Positions 17,143 through 25,992 of a stretch of 64,000 bases of DNA are shown here, piece after piece. The translations under genes were made by a program, and so were the position numbers. Position 1 is the stretch's first letter. Every line of letters starts with the position of its first letter. Below the pieces are notes generated by a model. The model did not search any database, was not told the DNA's origin, and worked only from the letters and a program-made list of their open reading frames with translations. Source of the stretch: Erysipelotrichaceae bacterium (GTDB lineage Bacteria; Bacillota_I; Bacilli_A; Erysipelotrichales; Erysipelotrichaceae); assembly GCA_017432005.1 (NCBI GenBank), contig JAFRKA010000021.1, positions 62,001 through 126,000 on the forward strand, given 5' to 3'.

Positions 17143-19411
17143 CCTTAAACTCCACGATCGTCACTGCACTGCCGCCATCATAAAAATCACCGTCTCTGAA
17201 CGATCTTACATAAGAAAGTTTCTTTAATCGTTGTCTCAAAGCTGTCCTTAAAGTTCCTGTACCTATACCATGGATGACTTTGACCTGTGACATATGCGCA
17301 GCATTGGCCTTATCAAGGTATTCTTCCATTATGACAAGTCCGTCTTCGACTCTTTCGCCTACCAGATTAACTTCAGAAGGAACTCTTTTGTACGATTTTG
17401 TGACAATCTTCGTCTCCTGTTTCTTGATCTTAGGCATCAGGCTGAGATCTTTTATGTCTACTTTTACTGTAAGTCCTCTGATGTCGACAGTTGCTTTATC
17501 TTTGCTGATGGAAGTGATCACACCGACCTGTTCATTATCTTTGATCCTGACATTGTCTCCCGGTTCAAAAACATGTTCCCTGACTTCTTTTTTCTGTTTG
17601 ACCGTCTTCAGCTGGCTGATCTCATCAATTACTTTTTCATCTTTTTTTTCAGTGATGCTGTCGAGCTTCTCCAGAGCTTTTTCTTTAGTTTCATCAATGA
17701 ATTCATTCAGCTCATGAAGATATTTTTCCTTCAGTTTGTCTTTCTCTTTCTCAAATTCATCGAGTTTGTTACTGTATTCAGTTTTTAATTCCTGAAGCTG
17801 TTTTTCTGCTTCTTTCAGTTTTTCTTTAGCGATGACATTTTCTTCTATTTCTTTTGAAAGCTTATCCAGCAGTTCTTCTTCTTCGGAATGAGAAAGATCA
17901 AGATAATAACGGGCTCTTTCTATGATCGACTGATCATCAAAATATCTAGATGCGATCTCGATCGCATTTGAAGAACCGACTGAATCTTCATAGTAATGAT
18001 ATGTAGGAGTAAGAGTATCCATATTAAATCCTACTGATGAAAGCAGGATCTTATCATCTTTATATGAATAGTTTTTGATGTCATCAAAATGTGTCGTAAT
18101 GATGAATGTCGAACCGATCTCTCTGATACGGTCCATGATAGCCAGCGAGATAGCCTGCGCTTCCTTCGGATCAGTCCCTGAGATGAGCTCATCGATCAGG
18201 ATCATACATCTTTCATCAGCTACATTAAGGATCCTGTTGATATTGCTTATATGAGCCGAGAAAGTGGAAAGTGAATCCTGAATCGACTGGTTATCATCGA
18301 TATCTACATATATATTACGATAGAAAGGAACTTCAGCAGCTGAAGCAATGATCGGAATTCCCAGATATGTCAGCAGGATCGAAAGACCGATCGCCTTAAG
18401 TGAAACAGTCTTACCACCGGTATTAGAACCTGATATGACTATACCCTGATATGGTTCAAATAAGCGGTATGAGTTACTAACGACCTTATTGGTATCGATC
18501 AGCGGATGACAAAGATCATGAAAATCAAAATACTTATTTTCACTCAGATTGGCAACGATGCCGTTGTTGCGGTATCCGTAAATGGCTTTCGCGAAGATCA
18601 CGCAAAGTTTTAATAAAGATTCAAAATTATGAACATAAGCTTCAGAAACAGAAGAAACCAGATAAGAAAGTTCTCTCAGTATCCTTTCGATCTCATCATC
18701 TATCTCCTGTTTGAGAGAGAGCTTGCGGTTATTCATATCAATAAAAGAGGCCGGTTCTACATAAGATGCCAGACCGGATGATGATGTTCCGTATGTATAG
18801 CCGGAATATTTGTTCTTATCAGAATTCTTGATCAGGAAAGTGATGCGGTCATTTCGAAGATAGACAGATAGTTCCTGCAAAGAATCACCATGTTTGTCGA
18901 TAAAAGAATGAGCCCTGTTATAAAGATCTTTTTCACAGTTATTCAGTTCCCTGTACAGTCTTGAAAGTTCATCAGAAGCATCTTCTTTGATCTCGCCGTT
19001 ATTATCGACGCATCTTTCTACTCTGTTAAATATATCTTTTCTGATCTCTATGGAATCAGAATAATCTCTGATTGAAAGATCTTCAGGATACTTTTCAAAC
19101 TGTTTCTTTATCCGCTCACAGTGATTATGAAAGACCAGTAGATCTTTTAGTTCGATACCATTAAGAATAATGTTCTTATCAGCTTTTTCCAGGATCTCAT
19201 CGACATTGAAGATACCGTCAAAACTGACAGTGTTGTTTTCCTGAAGCAGTTTCAGTGCCTCAGCAGTTTCAGATGCATTTTTGCGGATCACTAGAGGATT
19301 GAAAGATACTTCCTCGCTCATAATAAAATCCTGTGCCTCTTTAACAGGCACAGTCTTACAAATCTGTTTTTTGATTATATCAAGATCAAGATTACTATAT
19401 CTTTCAGTCAT
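17120..19411 (-). CDS. mutS2: Endonuclease MutS2
   Basis: A 763-aa MutS-family ATPase. Walker A SGSNTGGKT is near residue 330, Walker B/ABC signature DELISGTDPKEA near 403. A long coiled coil follows (about 500-610). The C-terminal Smr domain starts with VNLVGERVEDG and has HGIGTGTLR (about 733-741). In Firmicutes MutS2 limits recombination or rescues collided ribosomes; these roles cannot be told apart from sequence. Its start overlaps cvpA by 8 bp. Confidence 0.96.
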   Translation of the reverse strand: MTERYSNLDLDIIKKQICKTVPVKEAQDFIMSEEVSFNPLVIRKNASETAEALKLLQENNTVSFDGIFNVDEILEKADKNIILNGIELKDLLVFHNHCERIKKQFEKYPEDLSIRDYSDSIEIRKDIFNRVERCVDNNGEIKEDASDELSRLYRELNNCEKDLYNRAHSFIDKHGDSLQELSVYLRNDRITFLIKNSDKNKYSGYTYGTSSSGLASYVEPASFIDMNNRKLSLKQEIDDEIERILRELSYLVSSVSEAYVHNFESLLKLCVIFAKAIYGYRNNGIVANLSENKYFDFHDLCHPLIDTNKVVSNSYRLFEPYQGIVISGSNTGGKTVSLKAIGLSILLTYLGIPIIASAAEVPFYRNIYVDIDDNQSIQDSLSTFSAHISNINRILNVADERCMILIDELISGTDPKEAQAISLAIMDRIREIGSTFIITTHFDDIKNYSYKDDKILLSSVGFNMDTLTPTYHYYEDSVGSSNAIEIASRYFDDQSIIERARYYLDLSHSEEEELLDKLSKEIEENVIAKEKLKEAEKQLQELKTEYSNKLDEFEKEKDKLKEKYLHELNEFIDETKEKALEKLDSITEKKDEKVIDEISQLKTVKQKKEVREHVFEPGDNVRIKDNEQVGVITSISKDKATVDIRGLTVKVDIKDLSLMPKIKKQETKIVTKSYKRVPSEVNLVGERVEDGLVIMEEYLDKANAAHMSQVKVIHGIGTGTLRTALRQRLKKLSYVRSFRDGDFYDGGSAVTIVEFKDGTERKA

Positions 19412-20042
19412 CTTTATTACTCAGGGAAATGAGCCATTGTTTGAATTCGTTACGATATCCATCTACATCCATTTCCTCAACACCGTTCTGTATTTTTGCT
19501 TCACCGATCTTTTCAGCTACGATCGAAAGGACTTCGTCAGAATACTTAGTTATATAGCGTAAGATCGTCTTTTCTCTGACTTCATTGCCGTTCTTGAACA
19601 GAGGGATGCTCAAAAGCATCGAAAGGCACAGCACGATAAGCGTCGCATTGACAAAACCGAAACCTGCCCCCAGATACTGATTGAATTTGCCTATGACCGG
19701 GATCTTGTTGATCGACTTAACTACCAGTGAAATGAATACATAAAGAAGCTTAAGTACAAGAAAAACGATGATGAAATAAGCTAAAGTATTTATTATTTCA
19801 TTAAGATTGAAAAAATTAGCCAGGATTTTATAGTCGCTGTCCAGCGTTCCGACATCAATGATCGGAAAAAGTGATGAAAGTACCGGTGATACGAACCAGG
19901 CAACAGCCAGAGAAGCAGCTGTATAGAGAAGATTTACCAGTTCATATAAAAACCCTTTTTTATAACCTATTATCATCAGAACGATATATATCGCAACAAT
20001 AAAGATCGAAATGTATATAAAGTATTTTTCAGGTATTAACAT
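19404..20042 (-). CDS. CvpA family membrane protein
   Basis: A 212-aa protein with about four membrane segments (residues about 8-28, 33-50, 79-107 and 128-150) in the colicin V production (CvpA) pattern, with a charged C-terminus. The molecular role is unknown. It is first in the operon cvpA-mutS2-uvrC-orf56-rmuC and divergent from rnhC, as in many Firmicutes, though zapA and polX are missing. No SD is present: an extended -10 TGTTAGAAT ends 6 nt before the ATG. Confidence 0.88.
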   Translation of the reverse strand: MLIPEKYFIYISIFIVAIYIVLMIIGYKKGFLYELVNLLYTAASLAVAWFVSPVLSSLFPIIDVGTLDSDYKILANFFNLNEIINTLAYFIIVFLVLKLLYVFISLVVKSINKIPVIGKFNQYLGAGFGFVNATLIVLCLSMLLSIPLFKNGNEVREKTILRYITKYSDEVLSIVAEKIGEAKIQNGVEEMDVDGYRNEFKQWLISLSNKDD

Positions 20043-20048
20043 ATCTAA

Positions 20049-20057
20049 ATTCTAACA
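20049..20057 (-). promoter_or_regulatory. Extended -10 promoter of cvpA, predicted leaderless
   Basis: TGTTAGAAT on the minus strand ends exactly 6 nt before the cvpA ATG (20042). The transcript would start at the start codon. No SD and no clear -35 are seen. Confidence 0.6.
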
Positions 20058-20081
20058 TCATTAAGCATATAAGACCAATTT

Positions 20082-20090
20082 TGTTATACT
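20082..20090 (+). promoter_or_regulatory. Extended -10 promoter of rnhC, predicted leaderless
   Basis: TGTTATACT ends exactly 6 nt before the rnhC ATG (20097), mirroring the cvpA promoter on the other strand. The whole divergent gap is only 54 bp, leaving no room for a usual 5' UTR. Confidence 0.62.
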
Positions 20091-20096
20091 AGTTGT

Positions 20097-20945
20097 ATGA
20101 GCAGTTTTTCCTTTAAGCTTGATGAAGAAAAGATCGCGAAAATCAAAGAAACCTTTAAAGAGTATATAAAGGACAACAGTAATGAATATGTCGATACTTT
20201 TATCCAGAAAGATGATCTGACGATCACGATCTACAAATCACAGAAAGTCGTTTTTCAGGGTAATGACGCCTTTTTTTATGCCTCTGCCTATCTCGATCAG
20301 AAAAAAGCCGCACAGGCCGGTTCTGATGAAGTGGGAACAGGCGATGTCTTCGGACCGGTCACTGTCTGTGCCGCTATAGTCGAAGAAAGCGATTATCCTT
20401 TTATCGAAGAAAATCATATAACTGATTCTAAAAAACTGGATGATTCCTTCATCAGAAAGATCGGACCTGAGCTGGTGAAAAGATTCAAACATTCACTGCT
20501 CATCCTGGATAATGCGACCTATAATCGTGTCCACGAAACAGACAATCTCAATGCGATCAAAGCCAAGATGCATAATAAGGCTTATCTGAACATGATCGAT
20601 AAAGGATACAAGATCCCCAAAGCAGCATATGTAGATCAGTTCTGTTCAGTAGACGATTATTTCCGTTATCTGGTAAATGAAAAAGATGTCTACCGTGATC
20701 TGATCTTTGAGACTAAGGCCGAATCTAAATATCCTGCTGTTGCGGTGGCTTCGATGATCAGTCGTTATGCCTTCCTCGAGTATATGGATAAACTGAATGA
20801 AAAATATGGTATTGAATTCCAGCGCGGATCATCAGTAACGGAACTGATCGATAAAGATATACAGCTGTTTATTTCAAAATATGGAAAGCAGCAGCTGACA
20901 AATGTCGGTAAACTGCATTTCAAGAATTTTGACAGATACCGCTGA
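20097..20945 (+). CDS. rnhC: Ribonuclease HIII
   Basis: A 282-aa enzyme that cuts the RNA strand of RNA-DNA hybrids. The N-terminal TBP-like substrate-binding domain (about 1-75, with KSQKVVFQGNDA) marks it as HIII rather than HII. The catalytic domain begins AGSDEVGTGDVFGP with the first acidic residues (about 80-93), and HITDSKKLDD follows. The length fits the family. The start lines up with known RnhC proteins, so the lack of an SD is unlikely to be a start-site error. Confidence 0.95.
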   Translation: MSSFSFKLDEEKIAKIKETFKEYIKDNSNEYVDTFIQKDDLTITIYKSQKVVFQGNDAFFYASAYLDQKKAAQAGSDEVGTGDVFGPVTVCAAIVEESDYPFIEENHITDSKKLDDSFIRKIGPELVKRFKHSLLILDNATYNRVHETDNLNAIKAKMHNKAYLNMIDKGYKIPKAAYVDQFCSVDDYFRYLVNEKDVYRDLIFETKAESKYPAVAVASMISRYAFLEYMDKLNEKYGIEFQRGSSVTELIDKDIQLFISKYGKQQLTNVGKLHFKNFDRYR

Positions 20946-20946
20946 T

Positions 20947-20955
20947 GTTATAATT
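20947..20955 (+). promoter_or_regulatory. Extended -10 promoter of proS
   Basis: TGTTATAAT begins just after the rnhC stop. The predicted start gives a short leader with SD GAAAGGA before the proS ATG at 20980. Confidence 0.55.
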
Positions 20956-20979
20956 TACTAGATCGAAAGGATATGAATT

Positions 20980-22662
20980 ATGAAACTTAAAAACTCTTAT
21001 TTCTATACACTCAGAGAAGATGCCAGAGATGAAGATTCGATCAGCGGCAATCTTCTGGTAAAAGCAGGATATATCAAGAAAACATCTGCCGGAGTCTATA
21101 TGATGCTTCCACTGGGACTTAAAGTCCAGAATAAGATCGAAGATATCATCAGACGTCATATGAACGAAGCAGGAGCTCAGGAAGTCAAGATGCCAGCTCT
21201 GATCGCTGCTGAATACTATGAAGATTCAGGAAGGATGAAAGGTTTCGGACCTTCCATCTTCAAACTGAAAGACCGCAACAATAAAGATATGGTCTTAGGA
21301 CCTACACATGAAGAACTGTTTGCCTATGCGGCAAAATCCATGATCAAGTCCTACAAGAACATGCCATTCAATCTCTATCAGTTCCAGACGAAATACAGAG
21401 ATGAACCTCGTGCCCGTTTCGGACTGGTAAGAGTTAAAGAATTCGTCATGAAAGATGCATATTCGTTCGATTCTGATGAAAAAGGCATGGATATCTCTTA
21501 CCAGAAAATGTTTGATGCCTATAAGAAATCATTTGATGAGATGGGCATAAACTATCGTATCGTAAAAGCTGATACTGGAGTTATGGGCGGACTGCTTTCC
21601 GAAGAATTCCAGGCCATCGCTGAGCTTGGCGAAGATACAGTAATCTATTGTAACGAATGTGATTATTCATCAAATCAGGAAATAGCCAAAACTGTAAGAG
21701 CACCAAAAGCTTCAAAGCCGGAAAAGCTGCCAATGGAGGAAGTTGAAACTCCTGGCTGTCAGTCTATTGAAGATGTAGCCGCTTATCTCAAACTGGATAT
21801 GGCTGATACAGTGAAAGCACTGATCATGAATGTCGATGGACAACTGGTGATCTTCTTCATCAATGGAGAAAGAGAACTTAATGAATCCAAAGTCCTGAAA
21901 CTTCTTGGTGCTACGGAAATCGGTTTCGCAGATGATGAACTCATCGCTTCATCAAATGCGGTAGCTGGATATTGCGGACCGATCGGTCTCAACTGCAAAG
22001 TCGTAATCGATGAAGAAGTTCTTGAAATGGCCAATTTCTGCTGCGGTGCAAATAAAAAAGGATATCACCTTATAAATGTCAATCCGGAAAATATCAGTTA
22101 TGATGTCGTTGGTGATATCGTCAATGCCAAACCAGGTGATCTCTGCCCTGTCTGCGGCAGACCTCTCAAATTCACAAAAGGCATAGAAGTTGGCAATACC
22201 TTCAAATTAGGTACAAAATATTCCAAAGCTATGGATCTGCAGTACTCTGATGTCGACAACAAGCTTCAGGATGTCTGGATGGGATCATATGGTATCGGTA
22301 TCGGACGTACGATGGCTGCGATCGTCGAACAGTCACATGATGAAAAAGGCATCATCTGGCCTGACAATATCGCTCCTTATAAAGTCATCATCCTTGTCAT
22401 GTCTTCAAAAGACGAAACACAGAATAAAGTTGCTGAAGAGATCTATGACAGACTCAATGCATCAGGTGTAGAATGTATCCTTGATGACAGAGATGAAAGA
22501 CCAGGTGTCAAATTCAATGATGCTGAACTAATCGGAATCCCATATCGTATCACTGTCGGTAAAAAAGCCGGGGAAGGGATCGTCGAATTCAAACATCGTA
22601 CAGCTGAGAAAGCTGAAGAACTGAATATCGATGAACTTATAGAAAAAATAATTAACCTGTAG
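20980..22662 (+). CDS. proS: Prolyl-tRNA synthetase
   Basis: A 560-aa class II synthetase of the bacterial type. The catalytic core includes YFYTLREDARDEDSISGNLL at the start and the motif-2 region FQTKYRDEPRARFGLVR (about 130-146). A YbaK-like editing domain is inserted at about residues 235-375, and the anticodon-binding domain is at the end. Unlike alaS, trpS, thrS and valS here it has no T-box. It uses a simple extended -10 promoter, is 34 nt from rnhC, and ends at a strong terminator. Confidence 0.97.
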   Translation: MKLKNSYFYTLREDARDEDSISGNLLVKAGYIKKTSAGVYMMLPLGLKVQNKIEDIIRRHMNEAGAQEVKMPALIAAEYYEDSGRMKGFGPSIFKLKDRNNKDMVLGPTHEELFAYAAKSMIKSYKNMPFNLYQFQTKYRDEPRARFGLVRVKEFVMKDAYSFDSDEKGMDISYQKMFDAYKKSFDEMGINYRIVKADTGVMGGLLSEEFQAIAELGEDTVIYCNECDYSSNQEIAKTVRAPKASKPEKLPMEEVETPGCQSIEDVAAYLKLDMADTVKALIMNVDGQLVIFFINGERELNESKVLKLLGATEIGFADDELIASSNAVAGYCGPIGLNCKVVIDEEVLEMANFCCGANKKGYHLINVNPENISYDVVGDIVNAKPGDLCPVCGRPLKFTKGIEVGNTFKLGTKYSKAMDLQYSDVDNKLQDVWMGSYGIGIGRTMAAIVEQSHDEKGIIWPDNIAPYKVIILVMSSKDETQNKVAEEIYDRLNASGVECILDDRDERPGVKFNDAELIGIPYRITVGKKAGEGIVEFKHRTAEKAEELNIDELIEKIINL

Positions 22663-22684
22663 ATCACTCTACAGGTTATATTTT
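22653..22684 (+). terminator. Bidirectional terminator between proS and thrS
   Basis: An 11-bp perfect stem (22653-22663 with 22668-22678) and loop TCAC overlap the proS stop. It is followed by a T-rich run on the plus strand and lies 5 nt past the thrS stop on the other. Confidence 0.85.
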
Positions 22685-24434
22685 ATTTGCGTTCTTTGAT
22701 CTCTTCTTTTATCTTTTCACAGAAATCATTCAGACTCATCGATTCAGAACCTTCAACACCATAGCGGCGGATATTGACGGTTTCATTTTCTACTTCGTTA
22801 TCACCTACCACCAGCTGATAAGGGATCTTATTCATCTGAGCTTCTCTGATCCGATATCCGAGTTTTTCATTTCTGTTGTCGACATGGACTCTTACGCCGG
22901 CTTCAGCCAGAGCATCCTTCACTTTATATGCGTAATCTGCCTGTTTTTCAAAGTGAACAGGAATGATCACGACCTGTTTTGGCGCAAGCCATACCGGGAA
23001 AGCACCTTTCGTTTCTTCAATCAGATATGCAGTGAATCTGTCGAATGTTCCAAAGATCGCTCTGTGAAGAACCACAGGAGTCTTCTTTTCGCCGTCAGAA
23101 TCGACATAAGTCAGTTCAAATCGTCTTGGAAGTAAGAAGTCAAGCTGGCAGGTAGAAAGCGTGATCTCCGGTCCGATCGCCGGTTTTACTTCGACATCAA
23201 GTTTAGGGCCGTAGAATGCTGCCTCACCTATTGCTTCAAAGTATTTGACATCAAGACTGTTCAGTACTTCTCTCAGTTTAGCTTCGGCCTCATTCCACAT
23301 CTGATCATCATCAAAATACTTTTCTTTATCTTCTGGATCACGCAGTGATAGTCTGAATTTATAATTCTTGATGCCGAAATCTCTGTAGACATCAAGTATC
23401 AGCGTAACGACTTTTTTGAATTCGTCAGCTATCTGTTCAGGCGTTACGAACAGATGTGCGTCGTTCTGGCACATACATCTGACTCTTTCAAGACCTTTGA
23501 CAGCACCTGAAGCTTCATAACGGAAATCAGTAGCGAATTCACCAATTCTTACAGGAAGATCTCTGTAGGAGTGCAGTTTGTTCTTGTAGATCAGCATATG
23601 ATGAGGACAGTTCATCGGTCTCAGTACGAATTCTTCCGTATCGACTTTCATCATCGGAAACATATTGTCTTTATAATGATCCCAATGTCCGGATGTCTTA
23701 TACAGATCGACAGTACCTACACATGGAGTATAAACATGCTCATAACCGAGCTTCTGTTCTTTTTCATAAATATAATTTTCCAGCTGTTTACGGATGATCG
23801 ATCCGTTAGGAAGCCACATCGGCATACCGGCACCGACCAGAACATGGCTCATGAAAAGCTCCTGCTCTCTGCCGATCTTGCGATGATCTCTCTGTTTAGC
23901 TTCTTCGATCTCCTGTAAACACTTATTGAGATCTTCTTCACTGTAGAAAGCAACTCCATAGATACGCTGAAGCATCTTGTTCTTGGCGTCGTTCTTCCAG
24001 TATGCTCCGGAATATTTAAGCAGTTTGAAATACTTTATCTCTTTTACGGATTCAACGTGTGGACCACGACAAAGATCGGTAAAATCACCCTGTGTGTAGC
24101 ATGAGATTACAGTTGAATCATCCATGTTGTTGATAAGATCGAGTTTATATTCATCATTTTTGAACATTTCCAGCGCTTCTTCACGACTGAGTTCTCTTCT
24201 GATGATCCTCTTTCCGTCTTTGGCGATCTTCTTCATCTCTTTCTCGATCCTGTCGATATCCTCATCTTTGATGACATCATCACCCAGATCGATATCATAA
24301 TAGAATCCTTCATCAATGACTGGTCCTACCCAGAACTTGGCATGCGGATAAAGATGTGAAACGGCCTGTGCGAGCAGATGTGCACAGGAATGATTCAGAA
24401 CACTCAGTTTTTCGTCTTCTCTAATGTTGATCAT
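22683..24434 (-). CDS. thrS: Threonyl-tRNA synthetase, lacking the TGS domain
   Basis: A 583-aa class II synthetase. The ATG at 24434 with SD AGGAGG 10 nt upstream is chosen; the longer frame to 24467 starts inside the leader. The chain begins almost directly with the editing domain (HSCAHLLAQAVSHLYPHAKF, about 14-33), so the roughly 60-residue N-terminal TGS domain of typical ThrRS is absent. The catalytic core has the zinc-site motif RPMNCPHHMLIYK, motif 2 FRYEASGAVKGLERVR and motif 3 HRAIFGTFDRF. The anticodon-binding domain is complete. Regulated by the upstream T-box. Confidence 0.95.
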   Translation of the reverse strand: MINIREDEKLSVLNHSCAHLLAQAVSHLYPHAKFWVGPVIDEGFYYDIDLGDDVIKDEDIDRIEKEMKKIAKDGKRIIRRELSREEALEMFKNDEYKLDLINNMDDSTVISCYTQGDFTDLCRGPHVESVKEIKYFKLLKYSGAYWKNDAKNKMLQRIYGVAFYSEEDLNKCLQEIEEAKQRDHRKIGREQELFMSHVLVGAGMPMWLPNGSIIRKQLENYIYEKEQKLGYEHVYTPCVGTVDLYKTSGHWDHYKDNMFPMMKVDTEEFVLRPMNCPHHMLIYKNKLHSYRDLPVRIGEFATDFRYEASGAVKGLERVRCMCQNDAHLFVTPEQIADEFKKVVTLILDVYRDFGIKNYKFRLSLRDPEDKEKYFDDDQMWNEAEAKLREVLNSLDVKYFEAIGEAAFYGPKLDVEVKPAIGPEITLSTCQLDFLLPRRFELTYVDSDGEKKTPVVLHRAIFGTFDRFTAYLIEETKGAFPVWLAPKQVVIIPVHFEKQADYAYKVKDALAEAGVRVHVDNRNEKLGYRIREAQMNKIPYQLVVGDNEVENETVNIRRYGVEGSESMSLNDFCEKIKEEIKERK

Positions 24435-24444
24435 AATAAACAGT

Positions 24445-24652
24445 CCTCCTACAAAAAAAGATGGCACAAAGGTCGCTCAATAGCGAGGTACCACCTTAAC
24501 TTATTACTCTGACTCTTAACGCGAGCTACGTCTTCCCATTACGGAGAAACTCATAAGTAGTAACTGAATACCCTGTTTACTGTTCGCACCAACCACAGTA
24601 TCTCTTCAATGCAGAAACATATCCAGTCATGTCTTAATCTAAGTTTATAAAA
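24445..24652 (-). promoter_or_regulatory. T-box leader controlling thrS
   Basis: The minus-strand T-box variant AAGGTGGTACCTCGC is at about 24483-24497, followed by a terminator segment and seven T residues just before the SD. GTTACTACTT offers ACT (24559-24561) as the Thr specifier codon. Confidence 0.92.
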
Positions 24653-24683
24653 CTATTATATTTACTAATACTCTATTTTTCAA

Positions 24684-24713
24684 TAAAAAAAGAAGCTCTT
24701 ATTGAGCTTCTTA
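24684..24713 (-). terminator. Terminator of the H1-like gene
   Basis: The stem AGAAGCTC/GAGCTTCT with loop AATAA is followed by a run of T residues on the minus strand. It overlaps the stop codon of the Lys/Ala-rich gene. Confidence 0.85.
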
Positions 24714-25001
24714 TTTCTTAGTTGCTTTCTTAGCAGGGGCTTTCTTAGCCGGTGCCTTCTTAGCAGGAGCTTTCTTTGCAGGAGCAGCCTTCTTTGCAGG
24801 AGCAGCTTTCTTTGCAGTAGCTTTCTTAGCTACAGCCTTCTTTACTGCCTTTGCAGCAGTAGCAGCTTTCTTAGCAACAGCCTTCTTAACTACAGCCTTC
24901 TTAACAGCAGTAGCAGCCTTCTTTGCAGGGGCCTTCTTAGCTGGAGCTTTCTTTGCAGGGGCTTTCTTAGCCGGTGCCTTTACTTCTTTCTTTGCAGCCA
25001 T
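24711..25001 (-). CDS. Histone H1-like Lys/Ala/Pro-rich repeat protein
   Basis: A 96-aa protein made almost only of Lys, Ala, Pro, Val and Thr, with repeated KKAPA and KKAAPA units and a central KKAVxKKA part (about 30-60). The composition matches the C-terminal tail of eukaryotic histone H1 and the bacterial H1-like proteins of Chlamydia and others, which bind DNA without sequence preference and compact the nucleoid. It has its own SD (GGAAGGA), promoter and terminator, so it is a single-gene unit, probably strongly expressed. The role in DNA compaction is inferred from composition; RNA binding is also possible. Confidence 0.85.
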   Translation of the reverse strand: MAAKKEVKAPAKKAPAKKAPAKKAPAKKAATAVKKAVVKKAVAKKAATAAKAVKKAVAKKATAKKAAPAKKAAPAKKAPAKKAPAKKAPAKKATKK

Positions 25002-25062
25002 TTAAATATTTGTCCTTCCTTATTTAAGATTTTTTTAAAGAGGATCCGTACCTCATAAAATA

Positions 25063-25091
25063 ATTATAAATAAATATTTTTTTGAATACAA
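25063..25091 (-). promoter_or_regulatory. Promoter of the H1-like gene
   Basis: On the minus strand -35 TTGTAT (25086-25091), a 17-bp spacer and a perfect -10 TATAAT (25063-25068). The leader is about 55 nt. Confidence 0.55.
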
Positions 25092-25095
25092 CTTT

Positions 25096-25992
25096 TTATA
25101 TCATATAAGTTTCAATGAACGAATTGATATTTTTGTAGTAATCAGGATTCTGATCGGAATCAACATGACAAGCATCGGGTACCGGATAAATCTTTCTGAC
25201 ACCTTTATTGTGATTATAGAGGATCTTCGACATCTCGAATGGAACGAAATCATCTTTTTCTCCATGAACGAACAGAATCGGTATCTCATTGTTCTCAAGA
25301 AATGTTTTAGGAGCGATATCATCAAAGGATACACCGAATTCTTTTTTCATTCTTGACTCGATCATCATCAGTGAAATACCTGTATATGAGATTTTGTAAT
25401 TCTTTCTGAGGATATGATCCATTTCTTCCTTCATTGAAGAGAATCCGCTTTCTTCTATGATGCATTTAACATTGTCCGGAAGATCATATGCAGTAGCGAT
25501 CATGACAGTCGCAGCACCCATCGAATGTCCGTAAAGACAGATCTTTACATCGTTTTTCTTTTCAACGAGATAATTGATCCAGACAGTAAGGTCTAATGCT
25601 TCCTTCTGACCATAGGTATAGTTCTCACCTTCTGAATCACCTGCTGATCTTTGATCGATCATCAGCAGATTATATCCTAATGAATCATAATGAAACGCTC
25701 TTTCATAAAGAAATGCTTTTGAAGACCATATGCCATGGACCATGATTATATACTTATCAGTATCGTTATTGTGGATATCATAGGCATTAAGTTTGAGACC
25801 GTCAAAAGAATTGACTGATACCTGATCGACTGCTGAGCTGGAGATCCAGTCCAGATATTTCTGATCAACGATATCCTGCTTGTCGCGACGTGAAAAGATC
25901 GATCTGAACATGTCATCAGAGATCTTCTTATATGCCAGTACTGATATACCGGTAGTAACGCCTGCAGCAACAGCGAAATCTTTGAATTTCAT
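25096..25992 (-). CDS. Alpha/beta hydrolase, membrane-tethered
   Basis: A 298-aa protein. A hydrophobic N-terminal segment (about 6-20) may anchor it to the membrane. The alpha/beta hydrolase fold shows the oxyanion motif VHGIWSS, the nucleophile elbow GHSMGAA (Ser near 155), the acid HGEKDDFVP and a late His in DACHVDSD. It resembles the BAAT/DUF1749-like peptidase or esterase group seen widely in Firmicutes. The substrate is unknown. Its start touches the valS stop (1 bp overlap), so it is co-transcribed with valS. Confidence 0.85.
   Translation of the reverse strand: MKFKDFAVAAGVTTGISVLAYKKISDDMFRSIFSRRDKQDIVDQKYLDWISSSAVDQVSVNSFDGLKLNAYDIHNNDTDKYIIMVHGIWSSKAFLYERAFHYDSLGYNLLMIDQRSAGDSEGENYTYGQKEALDLTVWINYLVEKKNDVKICLYGHSMGAATVMIATAYDLPDNVKCIIEESGFSSMKEEMDHILRKNYKISYTGISLMMIESRMKKEFGVSFDDIAPKTFLENNEIPILFVHGEKDDFVPFEMSKILYNHNKGVRKIYPVPDACHVDSDQNPDYYKNINSFIETYMI

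Noticed and set aside
17274..17788. Two long plus-strand frames opposite mutS2
   Set aside because: They lie wholly inside mutS2 (coiled-coil and Smr region) and show no domain or SD.
24711..25001. Low-complexity tandem repeat or CRISPR-like array
   Set aside because: The repetition follows codons of a Lys/Ala/Pro protein in one frame; there are no spacers.
24702..25058. Plus-strand frame rich in Leu, Ser and Cys
   Set aside because: It is a mirror of the Lys/Ala repeat gene on the other strand; no SD and a composition forced by the repeats.
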